A DNA stretch of 33,486 nucleotides, from the NCBI GenBank assembly GCA_028288925.1, contig JAQGHG010000024.1, forward strand, positions 1 to 33,486, read 5' to 3'. A program made the position numbers and the translations under genes. How positions within the stretch are numbered: position 1 is the stretch's first letter; each line of letters opens with the position of its first letter. Origin of the DNA: Patescibacteria group bacterium. GTDB taxonomy: Bacteria; Patescibacteriota; Saccharimonadia; UBA4664. The notes under the pieces were generated by a model, which saw only the letters and a list, made by a program, of their open reading frames with translations, did not search any database and was not told the DNA's origin. Below are positions 25,441 to 33,486 of this stretch, in pieces.

Positions 25441-25683
25441 ATGAGCGGAACCGTCACATCCCCATCAAAGCCCATGACGGCGGCCGACCGCTGCGATCGC
25501 TGTGGCGCTCCGGCGTACGTTCGCGCTACCCTCACCGGCGGTGGCGAACTGCTATTCTGTGCCCATCATGGGCGCAAGTTCAATGAGGAGCTGCGCGCCG
25601 GCGGGGCGGATATTCACGACGAGACCGATCGTCTGACTGAGCCCACAGCTTTCGAAGTTCTGGGGGCTGAGAACCCAACCTGA
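25441..25683 (+). CDS. Small zinc-ribbon-like protein (DUF7455-like)
   Basis: AADRCDRCGAPAYVRATLTGGGELLFCAHHGRKFNEEL: CxxC...CxxH arrangement typical of this family. Confidence 0.75.
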   Translation: MSGTVTSPSKPMTAADRCDRCGAPAYVRATLTGGGELLFCAHHGRKFNEELRAGGADIHDETDRLTEPTAFEVLGAENPT

Positions 25684-25713
25684 CAATCGGGTACGAACAG
25701 ATGATCAAGATTC

Positions 25714-25745
25714 GAAACCCGGCGCCAATGGCGTCGCCGGGTTTC
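25714..25745 (+). terminator. Hairpin after the DUF7455-like gene
   Basis: GAAACCCGGCG-N10-CGCCGGGTTTC, perfect 11-bp stem; no strong T tract. Confidence 0.6.
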
Positions 25746-25816
25746 ACCCCAACTCCCTTACAGGTATCTGTGGGGAGTTTTCGCATTTATAATGGGAAAA
25801 GATGAGGAGAACGGTA

Positions 25817-26845
25817 ATGCTGGATGAGGCAGATTTTCGGGCGCGATACGATAAGGATGATGCCTTGGGGGTGTTGGCGGGGCAGCCGGAGCAATTGCGG
25901 CATGAGTTCGCGCGGCCGGAGGGACTGGGTGGCCGGAAGGTGGCCAATATCGTAATGGCCGGCATGGGTGGTTCGGCCTTGGGCGGCGAGTTGGCTCGAA
26001 ATTGGCTGGGTGACCGGCTAGCCGTGCCGCTTGAGCTGGTGCGGGATTATACTCTGCCCGCGTATGCTGGTCCGGAGACGCTGGTGGTGTGCGTGAGCTA
26101 CTCGGGCGGGTCGGAGGAGACACTGGCCGCTTACGCGGAAGCACGTAAACGAAAGGCGCAGGTGGTGGTGATGGCTTCGGGCGGCAAGCTGCTGGAGGCG
26201 GCGCGGGCCGATGGCGTGCCGGGCTACGAGCTGCCTAGCGAGGTGCAAGGCCGGTATGGTGTGCTATACGGCCTGCGGGCGTGGGCGCAGCTACTGGAGA
26301 CTGTAGCGGGCCTAGAGGGCCTTGTAGATGAGCTAGAGGAAGCTTCGGGCTGGGTGAGGGGAGAAGTCGCGGCTTGGCTGGGGGAAGTGCCGGCCGAGAC
26401 GAATGAGGCTAAGCAGATCGCGACCGAGCTATTGGGCCACGGCGTGGTAGTATATGGCGGCCTGATACTACCGGCGATTACGCTCAAATGGAAGCTGGAT
26501 CTGAACGAGAATGCCAAGAATGTGGCGTTTTGGAATAATTTGCCCGAGATGAACCACAATGAGTTCAGTGGCTGGGGACATCCGCGGCGGCCGGGTCTGA
26601 AGGTGGTGGAGCTGATTTCGAGCCTGGACCACTCGCAAGTGCAAAAGCGCTTTGAGGCGATGAATAGCCTGCTCTCGAGCCGGTTCGCGCCGATCGAGGT
26701 GCGGGTGCAGGGCGAGACTAAGCTGCGGCAGATGTTGTGGGCGTATATGCTGGGTAGTATGACGTCGGCGTATTTGGGTATGCTCAACCAGGTAGAGATT
26801 GGGACGTTGCCGCTCGTAGGTAAGCTCAAAGAACGATTAACGTAG
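25817..26845 (+). CDS. Bifunctional phosphoglucose/phosphomannose isomerase (SIS fold)
   Basis: VMAGMGGSALGGELARNWL, VVCVSYSGGSEETLAAYAEA, LPEMNHNEFSGW; ATG at 25817 follows a GAGGAG SD. Confidence 0.9.
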   Translation: MLDEADFRARYDKDDALGVLAGQPEQLRHEFARPEGLGGRKVANIVMAGMGGSALGGELARNWLGDRLAVPLELVRDYTLPAYAGPETLVVCVSYSGGSEETLAAYAEARKRKAQVVVMASGGKLLEAARADGVPGYELPSEVQGRYGVLYGLRAWAQLLETVAGLEGLVDELEEASGWVRGEVAAWLGEVPAETNEAKQIATELLGHGVVVYGGLILPAITLKWKLDLNENAKNVAFWNNLPEMNHNEFSGWGHPRRPGLKVVELISSLDHSQVQKRFEAMNSLLSSRFAPIEVRVQGETKLRQMLWAYMLGSMTSAYLGMLNQVEIGTLPLVGKLKERLT

Positions 26846-26858
26846 GGAGAATGCAGTA

Positions 26859-27467
26859 ATGAATATCGATTTTAAGAATGTGGGCAAACATCTGGCGACG
26901 CGCAGCCACGAGGCGATGCGGAAGGTGCTGATGCACCCGGAAGCCGAAGGCCCGGCGGTGCACTACTATATGATTCGGGGCGGCAAAGACCAGCGGAATG
27001 TGACCACTTGGGAGCCGGGTACGGTGGGCGGGGAGTACATTAAAACGTTTGGGCACTACCACATCGGCAAGCTGGATGAGACATATTGGATCGTGCAGGG
27101 CGAGGGCGTGCTGTTGATGCAAAAGCTGGAAGAGGCGGATGGCAAATTGCAGCCGGCGCGGGTGGCGGAGTTTAAGGCCCAGCGGGTGAAGGCGGGGGAT
27201 AGCGTGTTTATTCCGGCCGGGTTTGGGCACTTGGTGGCTAATGTGGGCCCGACGTTCTTCGTGACGGTCGACGATAGCCCGGTGGACTTCGAAGAGCGCG
27301 ACCCGGTGAGCCTGCCGGGCCACGCGGATTACTCGATGGTCGAGCAGATGCATGGGTTCGCCTACTATGTGGTGGAGCATGACGGCGCGCCGGCGCTGGC
27401 GCGGAACCCGCGGTATGAGGCGGTAGGTTCGGTGGACGATGGCGGGCTGCCGGTGGCGGAAGCCTAA
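26859..27467 (+). CDS. Cupin-type glucose-6-phosphate isomerase (archaeal-type GPI)
   Basis: GTVGGEYIKTFGHYHIGKLDETYWIVQGEGVLLMQ...VFIPAGFGHLVANVG. Confidence 0.85.
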   Translation: MNIDFKNVGKHLATRSHEAMRKVLMHPEAEGPAVHYYMIRGGKDQRNVTTWEPGTVGGEYIKTFGHYHIGKLDETYWIVQGEGVLLMQKLEEADGKLQPARVAEFKAQRVKAGDSVFIPAGFGHLVANVGPTFFVTVDDSPVDFEERDPVSLPGHADYSMVEQMHGFAYYVVEHDGAPALARNPRYEAVGSVDDGGLPVAEA

Positions 27468-27889
27468 GCCTTCCAGCCACGGCCGGGAGAGTTGCGGAGC
27501 TCCTCGGTTTCGTCGGGGCGGGAGTAGTCGTCCTCGAGGCGCCAGGTGGTGCCGGTTTCGGGTGTCGAGAACTCGGCGATGTCGCAGTCGGTGACGCCGA
27601 TGAGGCGGTGCTTTTGGCCGACTTTGGTGGTGTAGCCGGTCTCGGGTTTGAGCTCGATTTCGATCATTTTGCCCTCGCTGTCTTCGATGAGGACGTTGGC
27701 GCGGCCTTTCATTATGAGGTACGTTTCGGTTTTTTCATCGTGGACTTGGAGGCTCTGGCGGGTGCCGGCGTTGATGTGCATGATTTTGGCGGTGTAAGGG
27801 CTGGCGGGTGGGGCCAAGTGCAGCTCATAGCCCCAGGGCTTTTCGATTCGTTTGACGTAGCTTTCGGTGGAGAAGTTGGTGTTGGGCAT
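27464..27889 (-). CDS. Cupin, type II mannose-6-phosphate isomerase-like
   Basis: VKRIEKPWGYELHLA...QSLQVHDEKTETYLIMKGRANVLIED; convergent 4-bp overlap with the GPI gene. Confidence 0.8.
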   Translation of the reverse strand: MPNTNFSTESYVKRIEKPWGYELHLAPPASPYTAKIMHINAGTRQSLQVHDEKTETYLIMKGRANVLIEDSEGKMIEIELKPETGYTTKVGQKHRLIGVTDCDIAEFSTPETGTTWRLEDDYSRPDETEELRNSPGRGWKA

Positions 27890-27910
27890 AGTAGATCCTT
27901 TGATATAGAG

Positions 27911-28291
27911 CTATTTTAACTGATTTAAGAGGCGTTGGATCTCGGGTGGCGTTTCGTCATCGAAGTAGCCGGCGGCTTCGCCGATTTCGACGGCGTGACG
28001 GAGGCGCAGGAGCTCCTCTTTGGCGCGGAGGCGACCTTCCGGCGTGACGGTGTAGTGCATGCGGCTTTGGCCGGAGGGGCCGGCGGGTTTGAGGCCGGCT
28101 TCGGTGATAAGGCCGGCCTTGAGCATGGTTTTGAGGAGGGGGTAGAGGGTGCCTTCTTTGGGTGATACGGCGTTAAATGAGCTGTTGGTAACGGCCTGGG
28201 CAATGGCATAGGCGTAGAGCTCTGAGCGGGATAACACGAGAAGGATATAGAATTCGTAGGTTGATAGGGCCTTAGGGAGTGGGGCGGGCAT
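27911..28291 (-). CDS. PadR-family transcriptional regulator
   Basis: LSTYEFYILLVLSRSELYAYAIAQAVTNSS...SPKEGTLYPLLKTMLKAGLITE...RMHYTVTPEGR. Confidence 0.88.
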   Translation of the reverse strand: MPAPLPKALSTYEFYILLVLSRSELYAYAIAQAVTNSSFNAVSPKEGTLYPLLKTMLKAGLITEAGLKPAGPSGQSRMHYTVTPEGRLRAKEELLRLRHAVEIGEAAGYFDDETPPEIQRLLNQLK

Positions 28292-28305
28292 ATGTAGGTC
28301 TCGAT

Positions 28306-28343
28306 TTTACTTAGATTATCGATGCATCGGAAATCTAAGTAAA
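28306..28343. promoter_or_regulatory. 38-bp near-perfect operator palindrome upstream of padR
   Basis: TTTACTTAGATT-AT-CGATGCATCG-GA-AATCTAAGTAAA; outer 12-bp arms and inner 10-bp palindrome share one centre (28324.5). Confidence 0.8.
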
Positions 28344-28407
28344 GTGGCAAGATGCATGTCGAGCGGGTGGTCGTGTGTGAAAAAACGAACAATGGGCTGA
28401 CGGTCAA

Positions 28408-29640
28408 TTATTCGGCTTTGAGGGCCTGGATGGGGCGCTTGCGGGCGGCTTTGATGGCAGGCATGATGCCGAAGATGATGCCGACGGCGGCCGAGACGCC
28501 TACTGCCAGCATGATGGCGTTGGGTGTGAAGACGGGGGTGATGTGGGCGAGCTTGCCGGCGACGGTGGCTAGGGCGACGGCTACGAGGATGCCAAGGGCG
28601 CCGCCGATGATGCTGAGCACGACGGCTTCGATGAGGAACTGGCTGAGAACGGTGAAGCTGGAGGCGCCAATGGCTTTGCGCAGGCCGATCTCGCGGGTGC
28701 GCTCGGTGACGGAGACCAGCATGATGTTCATGATGCCGATGCCGCCGACGAGCAGCGAGATGCTGGCGATGGCGACGATGAAGGTGGTGAGCAGGTTGAG
28801 GACGGTGTCGACGGTGGAGAGGATGTCTTTTTGGGTAAGGACGGTGAAGTCATCCTGGCCGCCGTGGGACTTGAGGAGGGCCTTTTTGGCATCGGCGGCG
28901 ACGGCGGTTACGTTGTCGGCGGCGTCGGCTTGGGCGATGAGGCGGAGGATTTGGGGGGTGGTGCCGCCGGCGAAGGTCTTGGCCGTCTCGAAGGGCAGGT
29001 AGGCGGCGTTGTCAAAGCTGGAGCCGGTGAGGCTGGAGGCGCCGGAGTCGGAGGCTTTGATGCTGCCAATGACGGTGAAGGGCAGGCCGCGGATGGTGAC
29101 GGTTTGGCCGATGGCGCTGGCGTCGCCGAAGAGGTCTTGTTTGGCTTGGCCGCCGAGCACCACGACTTTTTTGCCGCTGTCGGCGGATTCGAGGAAGCGC
29201 CCACCGGTGAATTTGAGGGTCTGCGTCTTGGAGAAGTCGGGCGTGGTGGCCAGGAGCAGGGCGCCGTTGGCGGTGATGGCGCCGTGGGCCATGATGCCCG
29301 AAACGAGGCTGATGGGCGCGACGGCGGTGACGTGCTTGACCTTGGCGAGGGCGGCGATGTCGGCCGGCGTGAGGGTGGAGGCGCCGAGCGAGGAGGCCGC
29401 GCCTTGGCCGCCAGAGGTTTTGCCGACGTTGATTTTGCCGGAGGCTACGGCCACGGCGTTGGCATTGACCACCCCGGTGATCTGGTCTTGCACGGCTTTT
29501 TTGACGCCGGCGCCGATGGCCAGGATGGAGACCACGGCGGCTACCCCGATGATAATGCCGAGCATGGTCAGGAGCGAGCGGAGCTTGGCGTTCATGAGGC
29601 TTACGAGGGCCATTTTGAGGTTTTCCCAGAAGAGCATCAT
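28408..29640 (-). CDS. MacB/FtsX-type ABC transporter permease
   Basis: NLKMALVSLMNAKLRSLLTMLGIIIGVAAVVSILAIGAG...GIGIMNIMLVSVTERTREIGLRKAIGAS. Confidence 0.93.
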   Translation of the reverse strand: MMLFWENLKMALVSLMNAKLRSLLTMLGIIIGVAAVVSILAIGAGVKKAVQDQITGVVNANAVAVASGKINVGKTSGGQGAASSLGASTLTPADIAALAKVKHVTAVAPISLVSGIMAHGAITANGALLLATTPDFSKTQTLKFTGGRFLESADSGKKVVVLGGQAKQDLFGDASAIGQTVTIRGLPFTVIGSIKASDSGASSLTGSSFDNAAYLPFETAKTFAGGTTPQILRLIAQADAADNVTAVAADAKKALLKSHGGQDDFTVLTQKDILSTVDTVLNLLTTFIVAIASISLLVGGIGIMNIMLVSVTERTREIGLRKAIGASSFTVLSQFLIEAVVLSIIGGALGILVAVALATVAGKLAHITPVFTPNAIMLAVGVSAAVGIIFGIMPAIKAARKRPIQALKAE

Positions 29641-30329
29641 TTTTTGGCTCCTTTCTTGTCGCTGACGATGCCGCCGTCGCGGACGGTGATTACCCGGTCG
29701 GTTTGGCCGGCTATTTCGGGGTTGTGGGTGACGATGACGATGGTGGCTTTGGTCTCGCGGTTGAGGCGGCGGAGCTCATCGATGATGGCGGTGGAGGATT
29801 TGGTGTCGAGATTGCCGGTGGGCTCGTCGGCCAGGATGAGGCTGGGGCGATTGGCGAGCGCGCGGGCGATAGCGACGCGCTGGGTCTGGCCGCCAGAGAT
29901 CTGGTTTGGCCGGTAGTTGGCGCGGTCTTCCAGGCCGACGAGCTTGAGTAGCTCGAGAGCGCGGGCCCGGCGCTGCTTGCCGCGAATGCCGCCGTACACC
30001 AGGGGCAGCTCGACGTTTTGGGCGACGCTAAGGCGCGGGAGGAGGTTGAAGCTCTGGAAGACGAAGCCGATTTTGTCGCGGCGCAGGCGGGCGAGCTGGC
30101 GGTCGGAATAACCCGAGATTTCTTGGCCATCGAGCAGATAATTGCCGTCGCTGGGTGAATCGAGCAAGCCGAGTACGTTCATGAGGGTGCTCTTGCCGGA
30201 GCCGGAGGGGCCAATAATAGCGATAAATTCACCGGATTTGATGGTGAGATTGATGTCGGTGAGGGCGACGGTGGGTTCGTCGCGGTCGGTAAAGGTTTTA
30301 CCGATGTTTTTGAGCTCGATAACGTTCAT
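29637..30329 (-). CDS. ABC transporter ATPase (MacB/LolD type)
   Basis: IIGPSGSGKSTLMNVLGLLDSPSDG (Walker A), ISGGQTQRVAIARAL (signature), LILADEPTGNLD (Walker B). Start MNVIELKNIGKTF at 30329, 6 nt after TACAAT. Confidence 0.95.
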   Translation of the reverse strand: MNVIELKNIGKTFTDRDEPTVALTDINLTIKSGEFIAIIGPSGSGKSTLMNVLGLLDSPSDGNYLLDGQEISGYSDRQLARLRRDKIGFVFQSFNLLPRLSVAQNVELPLVYGGIRGKQRRARALELLKLVGLEDRANYRPNQISGGQTQRVAIARALANRPSLILADEPTGNLDTKSSTAIIDELRRLNRETKATIVIVTHNPEIAGQTDRVITVRDGGIVSDKKGAKK

Positions 30330-30421
30330 GCTCTGATTGTAGCAGGTTGAGGGTGGGTAATTGTATTCTTGCAACATGGGCTGGCCGAAATCTGATAAGC
30401 CCGGTATAATATGCCGGTCGC

Positions 30422-30511
30422 GGAGAGGTCGCATAGTGGCCTAGTGCGCGCGCTTGGAAAGCGCGTGAGGGGGCAACTCCTCCGAGAGTTCGAATCTCTC
30501 CCTCTCCGCCA
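30422..30511 (+). tRNA. tRNA-Ser (anticodon GGA), class II with variable arm, CCA encoded
   Basis: GGAGAGG acceptor / CCTCTCC; anticodon arm CGCGC-TTGGAAA-GCGCG; T arm GAGAG-TTCGAAT-CTCTC; ends GCCA. Confidence 0.95.
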
Positions 30512-30526
30512 GGAATTATTTCTTCG

Positions 30527-30546
30527 AGCCCCGGTGGGGCTTTTTT
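30527..30546 (+). terminator. Intrinsic terminator after tRNA-Ser
   Basis: AGCCCC-GGT-GGGGCT-TTTTT. Confidence 0.85.
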
Positions 30547-30584
30547 GTTGGGCGGTGTAGGATTATAGGGAATAGGAGAACGGG

Positions 30585-30989
30585 ATGGCCGAAGATTGGA
30601 AAGGTAAGCCGGATTCGTACTGGCGGGAGAAGCTGACGGCGGAGCAATACCGGGTGATGCGCGAGAAGGGTACGGAGGCGCCGTGGGCAGGGGTGCTCGT
30701 GGATAATCACGACGATGGTATGTACCGGTGTATGGCATGCGGGCAGGAATTGTTCTCGAGCGAGACGAAGTTTGAAAGTAACTCGGGCTGGCCGAGCTTC
30801 TACGATGTGGCGGCCGAGGGCCATGTAGAGCTGCACGAGGATAACACGCTGGGGATGAAGCGCACCGAGGTGACGTGTGCGCGGTGCGGGGCACACTTGG
30901 GCCATGTGTTTGATGACGGCCCGGCCGATAAGACGGGGCAGCGGTATTGTATTAATTCGTGCGCTTTGGACTTTGAGGGTAAGAAGTAG
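30585..30989 (+). CDS. msrB: Peptide-methionine (R)-S-oxide reductase
   Basis: YRCMACGQELFSSETKFESNSGWPSF...VTCARCGAHLGHVFDDGPADKTGQRYCINSCAL. Confidence 0.95.
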   Translation: MAEDWKGKPDSYWREKLTAEQYRVMREKGTEAPWAGVLVDNHDDGMYRCMACGQELFSSETKFESNSGWPSFYDVAAEGHVELHEDNTLGMKRTEVTCARCGAHLGHVFDDGPADKTGQRYCINSCALDFEGKK

Positions 30990-30993
30990 CAAA

Positions 30994-31842
30994 ATGGGGC
31001 CGTTTTGGGAGCTAGTGTGGGATTTTTACCACGAACATGGCCGGGATTTGCCGTGGCGGCACGATCCGACGCCGTACCAGGTGGTGGTGAGCGAGGTGAT
31101 GTTGCAGCAGACTCAGGTGAGCCGGGTACTGGAACGGTACCCGCGGTGGCTGGCGCGGTTTGGGGGCTTCGAGGCGCTGGCGGCGGCGAGTGTGGTTGAA
31201 GTACTGGAGGAGTGGCAGGGCATGGGCTATAACCGCCGGGCGTTGTGGCTGCGGCGGCTGGCACAGATGGTGACGCGGGACTTCGGCGGGGAATTGCCGC
31301 GGGACCCGGCGGTGCTGATGACACTACCGGGGATTGGGCCGAATACGGCTGGGAGCGTGGTAGCGTTCGCTTATGACGCGCCGGTGGTGTTCATCGAGAC
31401 GAATATTCGGCGGGTGTTTATACATCATTATGAGGAGCTTATCTCTAGCTTTGGCGGGAGCGTCGGCGATCTCTCCGGCCAGCGAACGCTGTCCGTCTCT
31501 CCTCCCGAGGTGGTATCGGACGCTCAGCTGCGGCCGCTCATTGAGGCGGCGCTGGACCGGGAGTATCCGCGCGAGTGGTATTACGCGCTGATGGATTATG
31601 GGGCGGATTTGGCGAAGCGGGTGCCGAATCCGAACCGGCGGAGCAAGCATTACGCGGTGCAGAGCAAGTTCGAGGGGAGCGTGCGGCAGTTGCGCGGAGA
31701 GGTACTGCGGCAGCTGGTGGCGGGGTCGAAGACGGCGGAGGAGTTGGCGCGATTGGGTGATCATCGGCTCGATGGGGTGTTAACGACGCTGACCAAAGAG
31801 GGATTCATAACGGCGACTGATGGGCTCTATCGTTTGAAATAG
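30994..31842 (+). CDS. MutY-like HhH-GPD DNA glycosylase without an Fe-S cluster motif
   Basis: GRDLPWRHDPTPYQVVVSEVMLQQTQVSRVLERYPRW...LPGIGPNTAGSVVAFAYDAPVVFIETNIRRV; no Cys cluster after YYALMDYGADLAK. Start placed at ATG 30994 after msrB. Confidence 0.85.
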   Translation: MGPFWELVWDFYHEHGRDLPWRHDPTPYQVVVSEVMLQQTQVSRVLERYPRWLARFGGFEALAAASVVEVLEEWQGMGYNRRALWLRRLAQMVTRDFGGELPRDPAVLMTLPGIGPNTAGSVVAFAYDAPVVFIETNIRRVFIHHYEELISSFGGSVGDLSGQRTLSVSPPEVVSDAQLRPLIEAALDREYPREWYYALMDYGADLAKRVPNPNRRSKHYAVQSKFEGSVRQLRGEVLRQLVAGSKTAEELARLGDHRLDGVLTTLTKEGFITATDGLYRLK

Positions 31843-31871
31843 AACTAATAATGGCAAAAAAGCGGTGGGGC

Positions 31872-32270
31872 CTATGTGAGGCCCAGGAGGCGGTTGATCA
31901 GGGCCTGCGTGGGGTAGGCGACCGCGGTGTCGGAGTCGATGGTGACCCATCCGCGGCTTTCCAAGGCTTGAAAGTCGCGCCGAACGGCATGGGTAGAGAG
32001 ACGGAGCCAGACCAAGGGAACGCTTATCGTGAACATGGGATGTTTGCCCAGCGTGAAAGCGAATGCCTGAAGGTTGAGGCCTACCCAGCAGCTTTCTTCT
32101 TGGGCGAACGCCGCCAGGTAGGAGAGGGCCTCTTGGCTTCAGTGTCGAGGTCGAGGTTGAGGGGGCGGATCTGTTCGGCGGGTAGGATGTTATTTGGCTC
32201 TCCCTCAAGCGGGTAGGGGGGGCTGCCTACCGGTATTAAACCATAATTTATCGAGAATTGGCTTTTTCAG
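31872..32270 (-). pseudogene. Frameshifted small winged-helix-like gene
   Basis: Minus-strand frame A reads ...LKKPILDKLWFNTGRQPPYPLEGEPNNILPAEQIRPLNLDLDTEAK; after a -1 shift near 32131-32134 it continues EALSYLAAFAQEESCWVGLNLQAFAFTLGKHPMFTISVPLVWLRLSTHAVRRDFQALESRGWVTIDSDTAVAYPTQALINRLLGLT*. No convincing start codon. Confidence 0.4.
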
Positions 32271-32297
32271 GTTACCCGGATGACGTAGGATGAATGG

Positions 32298-32702
32298 ATG
32301 GCAGGTTATTCACCCAAATCATTGATCGATAAGCTGGGAGTAAAGCCGGGAGCGCGGGTGATCGTGATGCGCGCGCCCAAAGGGTACCTGGAGCTGCTGC
32401 TAGAGCTGGACGACCGGGCGAATGTGAGCACGCGGTTGGTGGGGCGATTTGATTTTATTCAATATTTCGCTACGAGTGAGGAGCAATTGAGCGCCGTGAT
32501 GCCGAATCTGGCGCAGCATTTGGTGCCTAACGGCATGTTGTGGGTGAGCTGGGCCAAGCGAACGTCGTCGTTGCATACCGGTTTGGATGAGAATGTGGTG
32601 CGGCGCCTGGGGCTGGCGGCGGGTTTGGTGGATGTGAAGGTGGCGGCCGTGACCGATGATTGGTCGGGGCTAAAGTTTGTGTACCGGGTGGCTGATAGGT
32701 AA
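32298..32702 (+). CDS. DUF3052-like protein
   Basis: MAGYSPKSLIDKLGVKPGARVIVMRAPKGYLELL...HLVPNGMLWVSWAKR. Confidence 0.75.
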   Translation: MAGYSPKSLIDKLGVKPGARVIVMRAPKGYLELLLELDDRANVSTRLVGRFDFIQYFATSEEQLSAVMPNLAQHLVPNGMLWVSWAKRTSSLHTGLDENVVRRLGLAAGLVDVKVAAVTDDWSGLKFVYRVADR

Positions 32703-32728
32703 TTTCTGATAACGCGAGTATTTTCCCA

Positions 32729-33486
32729 ATGAGTTTAAAATTTGAATCCTTACATAATCACACGACCGCGTCGGATGGCATGCAGTCCTACGCGGAGGTG
32801 TTGGAGACGGCGGCCCGGACTGGGTTTGGCGTGGTGGCGTTTACGGATCACGATATGTTGCCGAGCGAGAAGGATCTGGCGTGGCTGCGGGCCTACGAGG
32901 GCCCGGTGAAGTGGCTGCTGGGTTGCGAGATTACTAGCGGGTTGCCGAAGGAGCTGGGGGGCGGCGCGGCCAGTATGTTCCATATTTTGGGGCTGTTTAC
33001 CGACCCGACGAACCAGGCGCTGCGCGAGCATTGTGTGCGGGCTTTGGCGGCGCGGACGGAGCGGATGGAACGGATCGTGGCGAACCTGAAGGGCTTGGGC
33101 TTTACGATCTCGGTCGATGACTGTTTGCAGGCGTCAGGCGGCGAGAGCGTGGGCCGGCCGCATATTGTGCGGGCGTTGAACTCGCACGCGGAGAACGCGA
33201 CGGTTTTGGCTGGGATTAAGGCTGATATGGCGAAGGACGCGGTAAGTAGTATGGAGGTGGCGCACAAATATATGCGCATGGCGCAACGCGATGCTAGTGA
33301 CGAACCGTACGCGTTGTTTTTGAGCGACGCGGCGTACTTGCCAGGAATTTATGTGGATTATTTGTATAGTCTCGATATGGACGCGGGCGTGAAGTTGATC
33401 CGCGAGGCCGGCGGCCAAGCGATTTTGGCGCATTGGCCGACGATTAAGCGCAAGATCAACGCCGAGATGGTTGAGGGCTTCTTGCG
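32729..33486 (+). CDS. PHP-domain metal-dependent phosphoesterase (truncated by window end)
   Basis: FESLHNHTTASDGMQSYAEVLETAARTGFGVVAFTDHDMLPS...GCEITSG: PHP motifs HNHTTASDG and TDHD. Confidence 0.88.
   Translation, partial: MSLKFESLHNHTTASDGMQSYAEVLETAARTGFGVVAFTDHDMLPSEKDLAWLRAYEGPVKWLLGCEITSGLPKELGGGAASMFHILGLFTDPTNQALREHCVRALAARTERMERIVANLKGLGFTISVDDCLQASGGESVGRPHIVRALNSHAENATVLAGIKADMAKDAVSSMEVAHKYMRMAQRDASDEPYALFLSDAAYLPGIYVDYLYSLDMDAGVKLIREAGGQAILAHWPTIKRKINAEMVEGFL

Noticed and set aside
31851-32216. 121-aa plus-strand ORF and 142-aa minus-strand ORF 31780-32208
   Set aside because: Neither has protein-like composition or an SD; a frameshifted minus-strand reading explains the region better.

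Overview
33.5-kb, GC-rich, gene-dense bacterial window. The standard genetic code reads through every gene. The gene set (tandem FemABX proteins, short MurE, GroES/GroEL, compact operons) looks like a Patescibacteria/CPR-type or similarly streamlined genome, but I cannot prove taxonomy from sequence alone. Supported genes, left to right: valS 5' end (-); XRE regulator (-); ridA-ilvB-ilvA operon (-) preceded by a readable branched-chain amino-acid attenuator; HTH/dead-dehydrogenase regulator plus 2-hydroxyacid dehydrogenase; Sua5-HIT fusion; HIT protein; tsaD (-); FemX-FemX-MurE-TyrA; LUD protein (-)/HxlR; NUDIX, arginase and prephenate dehydratase (-); a ~0.54-kb structured ncRNA (-) with its own promoter and terminator; two phosphohexomutases; CIRCE-groES-groEL; HATPase; predicted PD-(D/E)XK protein; a 31-aa smORF; DUF7455-like protein; PGI/PMI, cupin G6P isomerase and cupin M6P isomerase; PadR and MacB-like ABC transporter (-); tRNA-Ser(GGA); MsrB; cluster-less MutY-like glycosylase; a frameshifted gene (-); DUF3052-like protein; PHP phosphoesterase (partial). 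Best leads: (1) an ilv attenuator whose leader peptide (MVKQIVIIQLVLTSHRARP) begins at the inferred transcription start; (2) an IlvN-type ACT domain fused to IlvA; (3) two copies of a paired CCATATATGG palindrome with identical 55-bp spacing, upstream of an XRE gene and an arginase gene; (4) an unassigned ~0.54-kb structured ncRNA; (5) a repeated TANNNT-N6/7-ATG arrangement implying widespread leaderless mRNAs; (6) an HTH fused to a catalytically dead 2-hydroxyacid dehydrogenase. Family calls are from my own motif reading; no database search was run.
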